NCBI GenBank assembly: GCA_025094145.1
Contig: JALLLS010000025.1
Location: 186,001 to 250,000 of the forward strand
Length of the DNA stretch: 64,000 nucleotides
Reading direction: 5' to 3'
Source of the DNA: Spinellus fusiger
Lineage: Eukaryota > Mucoromycota > Mucoromycetes > Mucorales > Phycomycetaceae
The translations under genes and the position numbers were made by a program. Within the stretch, counting starts at the first letter, position 1, and every line of letters begins with the position of its first letter. Shown here piece after piece: positions 11,730 to 24,270 of the stretch. The notes under the pieces were generated by a model, which searched no databases, was not told where the DNA came from, and saw only the letters and a program-made list of their open reading frames with translations.

Positions 11730-12465
11730 ATGCTTATCAAACACGTAAAGTTTTCTACACTAAACGCAGGTGAGGATGACTATTACACCAGAATTCGTAA
11801 GTTGCCACGCGTTGTACCTGCCGATACAGAGATTTTCTCCTTAAACCATGGTGACTATAACATCGGTCTTGCCGGTAATTCTTCTGGATCAAGTAGCTCA
11901 AGTAGCTCAAGTAGCTCAGGTAGCTCAGGTAGCTCAGGTGACCCAGGTAGCTCATGTTCTTCATAAATAACTTTAGAAGTATTAAAGAATTAGGATTGTA
12001 AGATCATATAAGAGATATCTTCTGATGCATTTATTAGACAGCTATGGATTCATGAACCATGATGTCTTGCCTACCTTATCAAGAGACATGAAAAGACTAA
12101 AAAAGAATGATGGAACCTCTTTATCAGTCTGTTTCAACTTTTCAGAGAAGTCGGTGTTGTCCCATACTTTATATCAACAAGAGAAAGTGATCAAAAAGGA
12201 AAAACCGACAGTAATTTCTGCCTATATTAAACAAAAGAGAAGCATAAAAGAGAAGAAACCATTAGCACCCTATCCGTTTTATCTACAAGAATACAATTCC
12301 CACATAGATAACACTCCCCTAAATAAGATGGATATTCATCTACGTTGTTGCTCTTCTGGCTCCTCTTCATCAACATCAACTTATTACACACACCGTAATA
12401 AGTCTCCAAAACTCCCATTCTGCCTTGACATAAGCTATATGAAAAATGAGAAAAAGAAAGCTTAA
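11730..12465 (+). CDS. Unknown Ser/Gly-rich protein (one spliced or two adjacent ORFs)
   Basis: I do not recognise this protein. The first open segment (11730-11963) begins MLIKHVKFSTLNAGEDDYY and ends in a Ser/Gly repeat encoded by a tandem AGTAGCTCA/GGTAGCTCA array. The second (12025-12465) begins MHLLDSYGFMNH and is Lys-rich with a Ser cluster near the end. A GT at 11947 and an acceptor at 12037 join them in phase (11730-11946, 12038-12465), giving about 214 residues (DSYGFMNHDV following GSSGDP). The donor is weak, so two separate ORFs or only one real gene are equally possible. No signal peptide or membrane segment is evident; the composition suggests a disordered protein. No neighbour gives a functional clue. 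Confidence 0.4.
11888..11956. repeat. 9-bp tandem repeat encoding Ser/Gly runs
   Basis: Array of AGTAGCTCA and GGTAGCTCA units inside the ORF at 11730; the period is a multiple of three, so the frame is kept. Confidence 0.85.
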
Positions 12466-12914
12466 TGTTTGAAGAATAAAATATAACAAAAATAAAAAGT
12501 AACTAAATATAGAGAATAGGAAGATGTTCTAGTGGTTTATTTCTGAACAACATAAAAAATACTTTTCTTTATATGTATATATCTTCATAATCTAATTTTT
12601 ATCTCTATATAACACTCCACGATAGAAATAACTTAGAAATTAGAAATTGAGCCTTCAATTGAGGTTATAATAATATTGTCTGTTTTCCTATATTATATTA
12701 GAATTATAAGGTCCTCAGGTGTATTATCAACACCTATTATTAAAAGTAGTAAAAGAGGCAGACTCAACGTGTTACTCACAATTATACAAGATATATTCTA
12801 TTGTTTAAAAAAAACTAAAATAAAAAGGAGCGCTTGGTAATAATATTATAAATAGTTTTCAAATCTTTCTTGTATCCAAATAGTAGCTGGTTAAATATAT
12901 ATAGTGACCAAAAT
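12466..12914. other. No feature recognised
   Basis: AT-rich intergenic DNA with no ORF or clear repeat. Confidence 0.4.
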
Positions 12915-14212
12915 AATGTAATCGATGGTCTCAAATTCCGAGTTATTCTTTTCTCTGTTCATAAAACTACTTTTTAAGATAATAATAATAATATCTCAAT
13001 CATCTAACAATATCAACTTTTTTTTTCAAAACTCCTTAGATGTATGGAAAATACACCAGCTTTGAAACTCGTTTAGGCATCTTGTATATGGTGCTGAACA
13101 TGAACACTACTATGGCCAAGACATATCGTATGTTTAACGTGTCTGATTCCATTATGAAAGACATAGTAGAGTGCTATAAGAGAACTAAGTTAAAATCTCA
13201 CCCAGGTGTGGCAGAAAAAAGAAAACTCGATGACATGGTCCTCCGGCGGTTGAGAAGAACAGTAGTCTGTGATTCACACAAGACTAGGGTATCCATCATG
13301 GCAAGCATGGCTTCAGGACCAACTTTGAAGAATTACATCAATGAGATAGGTTTCCACTTTTTCATACTGGCGGTAAAGCCTGTTTTTACCAAGAAAGACA
13401 TGGAGGCAAGGCTCCGGTGGGCCCATGAGCACATTGGTTGAGCCAATAAGCAGTGGGAGGAGGTCATCTGGTCTGATGGGTTTATGATAGAGCTTGAGCT
13501 ATGCCAAGAGCACAAGAGCTATCAGGCAGTGTGGTACAGCATTAAATCCTGAGAATGTCATGTAAACAAAAAAGTTTGGAGGTAGTGGAGTGATGTTATG
13601 TATTGTTTTAGTGAGGAGGGTGTTGAGAGATAGATCGTAGTGGAGGGCAGGATAAACTCCGACAAGTACATCAATGTCTTGGGAAGAGCCTATTGCCCTG
13701 AGCTCGGGTGTATCTCTCTTAAACCCTGGGGTCAGTTACCGCCTATAGGAGTAAAATGATATGCCACATACAAGCAAGGCGACTCGTGAATGGAAGGCAG
13801 CAAATGGTGTGGAAACACTTCGCTACTGGCTCTCACAAAGACCCGATCTCAATCCAATTGAGTATCTGTAGGCCTATCTCAAGAAGATCATAAAGAAGGA
13901 CAAGATAGTTTATACTAACAAAGAAAGTTTGGAGGCAGCTCTGGTGCTGGAGTGGGGCAAAAGATCAAAAGTGACAGGCAGCCTCATTGCCAGCACGGGG
14001 CGGAGATACCAGGCAGTGATAGATGCCAAGGGTGTCTACAGTGACTACTAAGAAATATTGTAATAAAAGCACCTTTATCTATTTTAAATACTATTCTATG
14101 TATCTATTGAAACCTTTAAGTATTTGGCTAATGAATGAGTTAAGTTATAGCACTATTAAGATTAGGTACAAAACTAAAAAATAGAAATCTGCATTTTAAA
14201 CGGTCGATTTAA
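12915..14212 (+). mobile_element. Decayed mariner/Tc1-type element (family M)
   Basis: A transposase relic runs from about 13040 to 14051. The 13040-13441 part is open for 133 codons (ARLRWAHEHIG matching the family's R-W-A-x-E segment). It then continues with stops through the first Asp region (WEEVIWSDGF), a Gly-rich stretch, a SQSN relic of the N-P-I-E motif, and the C-terminal IASTGRRYQAVIDAKG. The right end (GCACTATTAAGAT...CTGCATTTTAAA, about 14150-14212) is inverted at 14374-14445 in the next element, so they share terminal repeats. The left limit near 12915 rests on similarity (AATGTAATCGATGGT) with 37238-37255. Several stops make it inactive. The same family recurs at 14374-15689, 16975-18290 and 37250-39313. 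Confidence 0.65.
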
Positions 14213-14373
14213 TTCTTATTCTTATTGTCATTTTATCTATATTTATCTATTCAATACAGTTTAAATGAAATATCAAAAACATTTTTTCAATAAACAATAC
14301 AATGATTAATTTTACTTGGTGGTTTCTCTGTCTGAATTACTGATAAAATGATGAAGTAAAAGTCTTTTTTGTT

Positions 14374-15689
14374 TTTTAAATGTAGATTTCCTTTTCTAAT
14401 TTTATACTTTATCTTAATAGTGCTATAACTTTACTCATTCATTAGATGGAAAATTAGTAATTTCAATGTATGAAGAAATAGGTGTTGATAATGATAATAA
14501 AAAGTGGTTTTTATTTTTAAGCTGGTTAGTAGACGCAGTGGCTACTATTGGCATCTATCACTGCCTGGCATCTTTGCCCCGTGATGGCAATAAGACTGCC
14601 TGTTACTTGATATTTTGTCGCATTCCAGCATCAGGGCCACCTTCACTATTTTTTTTAGTGAAATAAACCTTTCTGTCCTTCCTAATAACTTTCTTGAGAT
14701 AGACCCACAGATGCTCAACTGAATTGAGATCGGGATTTTGTGAGGGCCATTAAAGAGCTATTACTATACCATCTACTACTCTCCGATTGAGTTGCCTTGT
14801 TCTTATGATGCCTAAAGTTGTTTTCCTATAGGCAGTAACTGACTCCAGGGCTTAGGAGTGAGAGAATTGCTTGAGTTCATTGCAGTAGGCTTTTCCCAAG
14901 ACATTGATGTACTTGTCGGAGTTTATCCTGCCCTCCACTACGATCTATCTCTCAACACCCTCCTCACTAAAACAATACATAACATCACTCCACTACCTCC
15001 AAACTTTTTTGTTTACATGACATTCTCAGGTTTTAATGCTGTACCACACTGCCTGATAGCTCTTGTGCTCTTGGCATAGCTCATAAGCTCCATCATAGAC
15101 TCATCCAACCAGATTGTCTTTTGCCATTGTTTATGAGTCCAGTTAATGTGCTCACGGACCCAATAGAGTCAATGCTCGATACTTTTCTTGGTAAAACCAG
15201 GCTTCACCCTTGGTCTTCACAAATAGAATCACATTCTATCAAGGCCAACTCTGAAGAAGTGCCTTGATACCTTGACGGCCATGTTTGCACTGGTTGTCTC
15301 TTTTGTTTGTTGAAGAGCAGCTGTGAATGATCTTTTTAACTAGTGGAGAGCCCTATCGTCGATTCTTCTATTTTATTTACTCAAGAGTAGATGTGTCACT
15401 GGGGGTTTTTTCTTTCTTTTTTCTTTCTTTTTTCTTTATAGAGTTTTACTATGCCTCTCACAGTGTTAGAGAACACGTTGAATATACATGATACATTGGT
15501 CGCAGTAGTGTTCATGTTCAGCACTTTGTGTAGAATAACTGAGCGATTCTCAGTAATGGTATAGTTTTTTATACATCTCAGAGGTTCTAAAGAGGTTTAC
15601 GGTGTTAGATAGCACAGGCATTATAATAAGAGTGGTGTTATGAGAAAAGAAAAGGAAAGAAAAGAAAAGACTTTTGCTTCATCAATTTA
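14374..15689 (-). mobile_element. Family M transposon relic, left arm of the large inverted repeat
   Basis: Read on the minus strand this is a heavily decayed mariner/Tc1 transposase, with WLDESMMEL (first Asp region) and RQCGTALKPENVM identifiable between many stops. It is base-for-base the reverse complement of 16975-18290 wherever I compared them; for example the ORFs at 14466-14666 and 17998-18198 translate identically, as do 14858-15079 and 17585-17806. All paired coordinates sum to 32664, which puts the symmetry centre at 16332. Confidence 0.85.
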
Positions 15690-16974
15690 AATTTGGATAT
15701 GACAATATGTTTGCTTTAACTAAGATGTACTTATTGATGTAGTTGTAATAAACTTACAAGCACTTACATTAGACTCATGAGCAGTAGTTCATCATGCTCT
15801 GACTCAATCATTTTTAATGCCCCCATGACGTGCAGAGATTGTAAGTTAATTTTAATTAAATTATACACTGATTTTCTACTAAATTACCCGAGTCTCTTCC
15901 AAAAAATATTTGGTGGTGTTAAAAATATAGTATGAGGGAGTTTTAACAGTAAAAATGATGCTTGTATCTGCATAAAAAAAGGTATGGCGGCTCCGAAAAT
16001 TATATGATTGTCATGAGGATGCATTGTCATGTGTTTTTCTGTTTCTTTCTTATTATAAACCACATATTTTTCTATTATCTACTAAAGAATTTTTCTTGAA
16101 AATAGGACACGAAAATATCGCGTTAGTAAAATTCTGATAACATGGTAGCGACACTGCTTTACTGATCTTCTTATAGTTCGGATCTCAACCCAGCTGATGG
16201 CTTTTGAGTTTGATATAAGAGCTCTGTGTTTATGAGAAAGGGTCAATACCAGATTGTCACTGATGATTATTGTAAACATATATATTATTAATTATTTATC
16301 AATTTAAAATATTTTTAAACACACAAACCATCCTATTTATTGAAAAGTATACATTTTTACATCACATGAACATGAGGTTATAGCAACACAATAGTGCAGT
16401 ATTCAGGTTGAAAACTTATTCTGGGTTCGAAACCACGCATTTTTTTACTGGTATAATATGAGGCAATGTAAGATTAAAGAAGGCCTGTAGGTCTCAGAAT
16501 TAGGCGGCTATGAATCCAGTTTTATTTTTATTTTATAAATTGAAGGTATGCCTGGAGATTTACTATAGTATGTGGTTTTCAGAAAGGTATGAATATGATA
16601 GATACATGACAGGTGAATAATAAAGCCAAATGGTGTAGATGACTATGATGGTTTGAATCAACCAAGGAAACAGAATGAGAATTATGGAATACAAAAATAT
16701 AAAGAAGAATATTTAGGTAAACAATATAAGACTTGTACGTTATATAGAGAACTATTGCTTCTAAAAATGATACACAGCTACTAGTTACACAAATCGATTA
16801 TTTATTCAAGAGAAAATGTCACTGTTTATATATTTAAAGATATTGGAGAGCCATGATTATATTCCCTGGTATGCATAGTTCTTAAATCTAAAGATATTCA
16901 CTCCTCCTATACACCTTGCCTCATAGTAATGTAAGCGTGAGTAGATATTACTCACACAGATTTCAATATAGTAG
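15690..16974. other. Spacer between inverted repeat arms
   Basis: 1285 bp of AT-rich DNA with no convincing ORF. It is not itself palindromic; the reverse complements of its two halves do not match by eye. Confidence 0.6.
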
Positions 16975-18290
16975 TAAATTGATGAAGCAAAAGTCTTTTC
17001 TTTTCTTTCCTTTTCTTTTCTCATAACACCACTCTTATTATAATGCCTGTGCTATCTAACACCGTAAACCTCTTTAGAACCTCTGAGATGTATAAAAAAC
17101 TATACCATTACTGAGAATCGCTCAGTTATTCTACACAAAGTGCTGAACATGAACACTACTGCGACCAATGTATCATGTATATTCAACGTGTTCTCTAACA
17201 CTGTGAGAGGCATAGTAAAACTCTATAAAGAAAAAAGAAAGAAAAAAGAAAGAAAAAACCCCCAGTGACACATCTACTCTTGAGTAAATAAAATAGAAGA
17301 ATCGACGATAGGGCTCTCCACTAGTTAAAAAGATCATTCACAGCTGCTCTTCAACAAACAAAAGAGACAACCAGTGCAAACATGGCCGTCAAGGTATCAA
17401 GGCACTTCTTCAGAGTTGGCCTTGATAGAATGTGATTCTATTTGTGAAGACCAAGGGTGAAGCCTGGTTTTACCAAGAAAAGTATCGAGCATTGACTCTA
17501 TTGGGTCCGTGAGCACATTAACTGGACTCATAAACAATGGCAAAAGACAATCTGGTTGGATGAGTCTATGATGGAGCTTATGAGCTATGCCAAGAGCACA
17601 AGAGCTATCAGGCAGTGTGGTACAGCATTAAAACCTGAGAATGTCATGTAAACAAAAAAGTTTGGAGGTAGTGGAGTGATGTTATGTATTGTTTTAGTGA
17701 GGAGGGTGTTGAGAGATAGATCGTAGTGGAGGGCAGGATAAACTCCGACAAGTACATCAATGTCTTGGGAAAAGCCTACTGCAATGAACTCAAGCAATTC
17801 TCTCACTCCTAAGCCCTGGAGTCAGTTACTGCCTATAGGAAAACAACTTTAGGCATCATAAGAACAAGGCAACTCAATCGGAGAGTAGTAGATGGTATAG
17901 TAATAGCTCTTTAATGGCCCTCACAAAATCCCGATCTCAATTCAGTTGAGCATCTGTGGGTCTATCTCAAGAAAGTTATTAGGAAGGACAGAAAGGTTTA
18001 TTTCACTAAAAAAAATAGTGAAGGTGGCCCTGATGCTGGAATGCGACAAAATATCAAGTAACAGGCAGTCTTATTGCCATCACGGGGCAAAGATGCCAGG
18101 CAGTGATAGATGCCAATAGTAGCCACTGCGTCTACTAACCAGCTTAAAAATAAAAACCACTTTTTATTATCATTATCAACACCTATTTCTTCATACATTG
18201 AAATTACTAATTTTCCATCTAATGAATGAGTAAAGTTATAGCACTATTAAGATAAAGTATAAAATTAGAAAAGGAAATCTACATTTAAAA
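16975..18290 (+). mobile_element. Family M transposon relic, right arm of the large inverted repeat
   Basis: Reverse complement of 14374-15689. In this direction the transposase relic reads forwards: NKQWQKTIWLDESMMEL, then GVMLCIVLVRRVL, then a degenerate N-P-I-E region and ADKI..SYCHHGAKMPGSD near the end. The frame is destroyed by numerous stops shared with the other arm, so the duplication or conversion happened after the element died. Confidence 0.85.
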
Positions 18291-19379
18291 TATCCTTCCT
18301 TCTTTCTTTTATTACTTTAGTTTGAAACGTCGTTCAATATCTGAATAATTATAATTACTGATACCACATCTGTGAAGAAAGATTAGTCGATTATGGGTAC
18401 TATTTCGTTTTTGCTTTATTTAAAAGGCTTTACAGAAAATGTGGATAGATAAAGATAAACAGTATATAAAATCAATAACAATCATCATCATTGGTAAATA
18501 TTTATTTACTAAAAAAAATTATAAAATCTGAAAATATACATTTTTTATTGGCATAAGTGTATATTCAAAACAGTAGTACTCATTTAGTAGAGAATGATTT
18601 TCCTTACATAATCCAGACTTCCTGATATCTAATGAGATACTTCTTTTTCTTCTTTCTCGGTAGTTATAGACTTCTGTGCTGTGTTTTTTCTATTGTCGGA
18701 AAACCCAAAAAAAAATGTGTATGTTTTGTTGAGATTAAAGGATATATTTCTCAAAGATACATTGAGTGGACTCTTAAGCTACTTTTATACTTTTTTCTAA
18801 GCTATATAAATTTAGGCTATATGACAATAACCTCCCAGTAAATTCAGGGAGGAATTTCCCTTCCTTATTCTGTATTTGTTTCAGGGGAGGAGAAGCCTTC
18901 ATATTTACAACACTATTATTAAAACAGCTATTTTATATGTATTTCCTTAATATATGAGAACTAATTGTGTTGTTCATAGTAGGCACGACAATCTCAGTCT
19001 AATAGGTGCTATTGATTTTTTTTTGTAAAATGATATTATAACTAAGGTCTTTAATGTCCTCTGCTTTATTCACGACATTCAGTCACGGTGTCTACAAAAA
19101 CACACTACACAAATATGACAGCCTCCTCCCCCCTTGATCCTTTTTCTAAGCAAATCCATATCAGTTATAATGGTAGTAACTTCACTTTCACTGAAGCTAG
19201 TTTTTCATTTGTCGTCCTAACAAGGTGATCTCTGTTTACACAGCCCCTGGTTATGAATCCATGCCGAGGATGGACCCAGTCACCTCTGTAATTTTCTTAA
19301 AGTGAGCCCATCGAGTATTGTGTTTAACTTTAGCAATAATGCTAAGCAATAAGAGTTTATTGTTGTCTTAGTAGTCTAA
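18291..19379. other. No gene; a short dispersed repeat at about 18780-18930
   Basis: 18780-18930 resembles 34485-34640 (shared GCTACTTTTAT, ACAATAACCTCC/ATAACATCTC, GGGGAGGAGAAGCC-like stretches). No ORF with family resemblance. Confidence 0.4.
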
Positions 19380-21640
19380 CTTGGCAGAGTGATGACAATT
19401 ATCACTCGCTACGCTCGCTCCAAGGACCTCATTACTGAGGTTTTATCTGATAAGCCTGAGGTTTGCCTGAAGACAACCTCTGAATGAGTGTCTTTCTAAG
19501 GCTCACATGTGGTTGTGTCTGCTAGGTTGGACTCAGATGCTGTGATTATTCAGACAAGTAGAAAATAACGAGACTGAACAAAGATGCTTTTTATTAAAGT
19601 GAAGAGTGGTTCCTTATTTATACTTTTTGTGTGTGCTTATCCTTCAGTGGCATTCTACCTTATATTAGTTAATGAGTAGTCTATACCATGGATTATTGAT
19701 AGATGTAACCGTATGGTTGGTGTAGATGATCTATCCTATGGCAGACTACATGTTGAAGCCTTATGGTTAATGAATTGGATAAGCATACCATTATAGAACT
19801 ATCAGTCATATGTATTCAATCTAATCGAATTTGATAGGTCTTATTTATCCACTAGGGATTTATAGATGATAGCAACTCTTGTTAAGTGTCTGATGGTACA
19901 CTGAGCTAAGAAGGTTCATTTGTAATTACGACTGATCAGTGGGATGATACAAAGATGTACTATGGTACTTGTGTGCACTCAAGCTTTCATAGAGTATTCT
20001 GATGTCACAGCACACTACTCATGTTGACCAATTCATGGATAATCTTTGGATTGAAATTGGAATACGACACCAGGACAAAGACCTCCTACTCTACTGTCGG
20101 TACCACTGCCAAGAACACTGTGTCTGTTGTTGACTCTATCCAATTGAGTACCCACAATATGAGAGGTCCCATCTTACTGTAGTTGTAGTCTATGGACCCA
20201 CCACATATAACAGACGCTATTATTTCTTTATGTCTCTTGTTTTGACACTAACCTCACTCTCCTCTTCAGTCCCAGTCTTTGTCCTCGACGACTTCAACCC
20301 CAACCTCTATTATCACTTCTACACCAGAAGTTCTTTTTGTTAATCCAAGTTGGACTGACCATAGTCTGCTTGTGCTTTCAATCCCTCTGATTCGTCTCTC
20401 TGGACATAGTGTCTTGTGATTCAATATAATATACTTGGATCATGAGGAGTTTGATGAGTTATTGGTGGATATGTTGGATCGTGCCTCTTCTCTTCTTTCT
20501 GTGGATCTCTCTTCTGGTTGCCGGTGGGATCTTCTCAAGCTAGCTTTAAAGGATCTTTCCTTGGCTTATGCCAAAAATACCAACGTCACTCTCGGTCAAT
20601 GGAGCGTCAGCCCCACCGTACTCATACCCAACTTCTTTTGATGTCACCTTCTCTAGATCTTTCTAGTGTTGAGGTTGACCTTAACAACCTACATCAAACC
20701 CTAACTGTCAATCTTCCCCAGTTTGTTGGTGTAAAATGGCGTGAATAGGGTAAGCAGTTCAATGCCTATTCTATAGGACTATCAAAGAATGCAAGACCGA
20801 AAGGTCCATTACCTTGCTTCGGGATCCTATTTCTGGTGACCTTTTTTCTTTCATGACAGACATGCTTAGGCATGTACGCTAATTCTACCAAGACCTCTAC
20901 ACTGCAGACCCCATTGATTTTGTCTCTGGTGGGTCTTTGCTCAGCAAGGCCACACTGGAAGAGATCCTACTCATTTTGAAAGATACACCAAGCAACCCAA
21001 GTCCTGGTTTGGATGGACTTTCCCATCCCTTGTGGAGAAGTTTGTTCAAACATTCCTTTGTGCAAGAGCTGGCTCGAAAATTGTATCAGGATACTCTATT
21101 CGATGTTTCTCCTTCTTAGTTGAAAACTATCTTAGCTTTATTACCAATTGGTGAAATTTCTCTTTTGAAGAATTAGTGTCCCATATCACTCATCAACTGT
21201 GATGCCAGGATTTTCACCAAGATCATTACTTTTCGACTTCGGTTTTGCCTCAGCCCTCTGATGACTCGCTATCAAACGGATTTCATGGATAATTGTTTTA
21301 TTGCTGACAATTGTTTGCTAAAGTGCCTTGTTATGTAACATGCCTAACTGGCAAAGGATCTTGGTGTTGCTCTCTTGCTGGATCAAGAGAAAGCGTACGA
21401 TTGTGTACATCCAGGATATCTTTGTTTGGTGCTCTCTAGCTTTGGGCTTCATTTAGTTTCTTTTTTTTTTGGACACTGTTTTTTCGTTATTTTTCTCTAC
21501 CAAGATACACTCTCTCTTCTGCTCTTCAACCTTGCATCTGAGCTTTTGCTTCGTACAATTTTTACTTCTCCTGCTTTCCAAGGCTCTTGTTTTGGTACTC
21601 CTTTGACTCTTCTTCTTCCGTGACAGTTACTCTTTCAGGG
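19380..21640 (+). pseudogene. Decayed LINE (non-LTR retrotransposon), endonuclease and reverse transcriptase
   Basis: Fragments in several frames line up in LINE order. Endonuclease pieces come first (TVVVVYGPTTYNRR about 20180; NPSWTDHSLLVLS about 20340). The linker follows (20435-20640). Then come reverse transcriptase pieces: LKDTPSNPSPGLDGLSHPLW (about 20975), CDARIFTKII about 21200, and LDQEKAYDCVHPGYL (about 21378), a match to the L-D-x-x-K-A-Y-D RT motif. Frameshifts and stops are everywhere, so it is dead. The RT type resembles L1/Tad-like LINEs. A 529-bp LTR (19541-20069) interrupts or borders its 5' part. The piece at 19380-19540 may be part of the same LINE, but that is less certain. 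Confidence 0.6.
19541..20069 (-). mobile_element. Solo LTR, family A (shortened copy)
   Basis: Starts TGTGATTATTCAGACAAGTA and ends ACGACA. Matches the 576-bp LTRs at 62488-63063 and 63224-63799. On the minus strand it reads TATA (AAGTATAAATA) then an AATAAA-like signal, giving the polarity. No clear target duplication (GATGC versus CCAGG). Confidence 0.7.
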
Positions 21641-22029
21641 AATTTTTTTCCTGGCTGGTTTCCTGTGCTAGAGGCAGTGATAGCTTAAAGTTTGCTTTCT
21701 TGTTTTCTTTATTTTTCTCTTTTTTTCTTCATTATGTATTATTAGTTAGCTAGTTTCTTTTCTATTTTTTTTCCTATTCAGTCCACGTGGCTTATATTTT
21801 ACGAGTAGTTGCATCATAGTGTCGACCTATTTAATAAAGAATATATATATATGAATAAATAAAAAACGCTTAAAAAGTTGGTTATCATTCCTAATAAGTA
21901 ATAAAAGAAGAATACCTAATATGTTTATATTTTGGACATGATAAGTTGAAAATTAAAAACTTTTTAACATCTTTACAACATTGTTGATGACAAGTTACAC
22001 ACTTAAATGTAAAACAATTGTAATGTTGG
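21641..22029. other. LINE 3' remnant or spacer
   Basis: T-rich stretches and a short TA run near 21841-21850; nothing else recognised. Confidence 0.3.
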
Positions 22030-22480
22030 GCACTTATGATCATAATGAAGACACTTAGGGCCTTGAGTGGCTGGTTACTGACACACGAATTGAGCAGAAA
22101 GAGTGGGGTGCATGGGTGTTTTTGCAAGTGCGAGGGTGTAGAGTAAAGGTGTGGTATAGAATATTCTACGAACAAAGTAGGGTACAGAGAACAAACAGGT
22201 TTGTAGGTAGGGCGTGGCACTTTGTGCAAACACATCTTAGAATCAACGAAAAGGAAAGAGACACAACGAGAAAAAGTTGAAAACAAGAAACGGCCCACTA
22301 TCCAAGTCAATGAAAGCCTGTAGTACTTATCGTTACTCCAGAAGTAGCTCGGGTCAAGGTCTGTTTATTAAAGAAATAGCAAACTACCCTTTTTATACTA
22401 TTTGCTATTTTATTTCCTATGATATGGGATCTTTTCTACTTATCCTTGCTAATGGTGCACTCACCAAACATCCAAGAAGA
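22030..22480 (-). mobile_element. LTR-like repeat, family D
   Basis: Shares ACTTAGGGCCTTG.GTGGCTGG, AACAGGT.TTGG and GTCTTTTTATTAAAGAAATAG-like blocks with 37320-37730. On the minus strand a TATAAAA followed about 30 bp later by AATAAA suggests LTR promoter and poly(A) signals. Ends are approximate. Confidence 0.45.
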
Positions 22481-23099
22481 TAGGGTAGTCGCACTATACT
22501 ATCTCACACAATGTTTAATACAATGTTTTTCAAAATTGAATAATGACAAAAATAACTTTGACGATTTAAAAATTGAGATTGAGTGATCGTGAAGATTTTT
22601 GCATAAAAAGATCCAAAGCACATATACACATAAATTCACACACATGTAAGAACTATAGATTGCTTCTACAAGCATGTTATACCTTCTTTACTTCAGTTAT
22701 ATCTTGCTGAATAGTTAGCATTTTTGGTTTAGGAAAATAGATGGAAATACAATGATAATAAAGAGGAAAGAGATAGTTTATTTTAACAACATTCATTGTA
22801 CCTGCCTCTAGTTAAAGCATCTGGTTGTAACAGACCTTGAAGAGATATTTGATCAAGTCAAGTCAAAAAGTGTAAAACTAAATGTTGAAAAATCTCCTTT
22901 GAGAATTTATTGGTCTGTGCCAGTTTAAAATCAAATATCAGTGCTACATACATTAATGGTACAGCCACACCCAACTGAATTTAATATTTTTGAATATATA
23001 CTTGGAGGAAATAGATAGGATATGTTCAACACTTTAACACACTTTACATTTGATCTAGAAGCTTCAAAATTTCACACAACAAAAATCAATATATTTAAT
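22481..23099. other. No feature recognised
   Basis: AT-rich DNA between repeats; no coding or structural signal found. Confidence 0.35.
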
Positions 23100-24270
23100 T
23101 ATAGAAAATATAATAATAATAATAATACAGTTAATATTCTGTATGACCTCCTTTGGCATCAATGACTGCCTGACATCTATCTATTATACTTTGAATTTAT
23201 TGTTATGCAAGTTTAATACTAACTCACTCCCAATCCTCTGTAAGTAGAGCCTTCAAACTTCCAACATTGTTAATAGATACCCTTCTTAATTCAATTCGTA
23301 TTTCCAGAGCCCATCATACGTGTTCAATTGGGTTCAGACCAGGGATTTGTGTGAGCCAGTACTCAAAGTACCCTAATTTGATGTGTCTCTTTTCACCATC
23401 TGACATAGGCCCCATTATAACAGCTGGCACCCTCTTTTTGTAACAAAAACTCACTGTCCTTATTTATGATACAACTCCATGAACTAAGGATGGAACTCAC
23501 CAGCTAGAATATTGGTATATTTGTCTTTGATTACAGTGCCATCAACAAAGACTCATGGGCCAATCCACCCACCCAAAAACAGCTCCAAAACATGACCCCG
23601 ATACCACCAAACTTCGTTTTTGGAACAGTATGATTAATATCATAGCGTTCTCCAACTTTTCTGATGACACGGGCACCTATATCGTTTCCTTTCACGGTGT
23701 AGCTTAACTTATCAGACCAGATAACACCTCTCCACTGGTCATTTGTCTAATTGTCCAATTGACATGTTTGTTAGCTCAGAAAAGCCGTTTATCCTTGTGT
23801 TTTCCTGTTAAGTCTGGTTTGTGATCTACATAAAAAGATCTAAACTCTAACTGATTGCAGTAGGTGGTAATGGTATTTCTACATACATCCACCTGAATCT
23901 TCAACATTCCCAATTTCAACTGATTATATGATGCAAATAAACCCTTTCTAATAACATCTTCCAAGTGTCTAAGATCCTTCTCATTCACTTTTTTTGGGTT
24001 TTCCATAACTCTCCAAATGTAATAGTGATATGTGTTCATTGATATTTCTGATAATGTTTTGAACTGTGGGCTTATTTATCTCAATTATGCTTTCAATGAT
24101 AGTTGATTTTAATTCAGTCTTAAACTGGTAATAGATGGCTCATAATCTTCTATCTTCTACCTTTTCATATTCTCCACGAGTGTAAGCTTCTGAAAATGTA
24201 TCCGATATAGTGTGTTAGTTTAATAATATTTAGAAAGAAAAAGAGTTATATTTATATATTTATAAAACCT
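23100..24270 (-). mobile_element. Decayed Tc1-type element (family N)
   Basis: The minus strand carries a Tc1 transposase relic: KLDRHLEDVIRKG-like helix-turn-helix region (open at 24039-23776, containing NEKDLRHLEDVIRKGLFASY), then a broken TSGEVLSG region with the first Asp lost, TKFGGIGVMFW (Gly-rich catalytic-core segment), and a C-terminal SH.CQRRSYRI end at about 23140. Related in sequence to the element at 44756-46099 (NERDLIRLEAILRGNPFASY). Many stops; inactive. Ends are not precisely defined. Confidence 0.6.

Noticed and set aside
19376..19420. Possible tRNA or pol III gene (TGGCAGAGTGATGAC...)
   Set aside because: No acceptor stem, no anticodon arm and no T arm could be folded.
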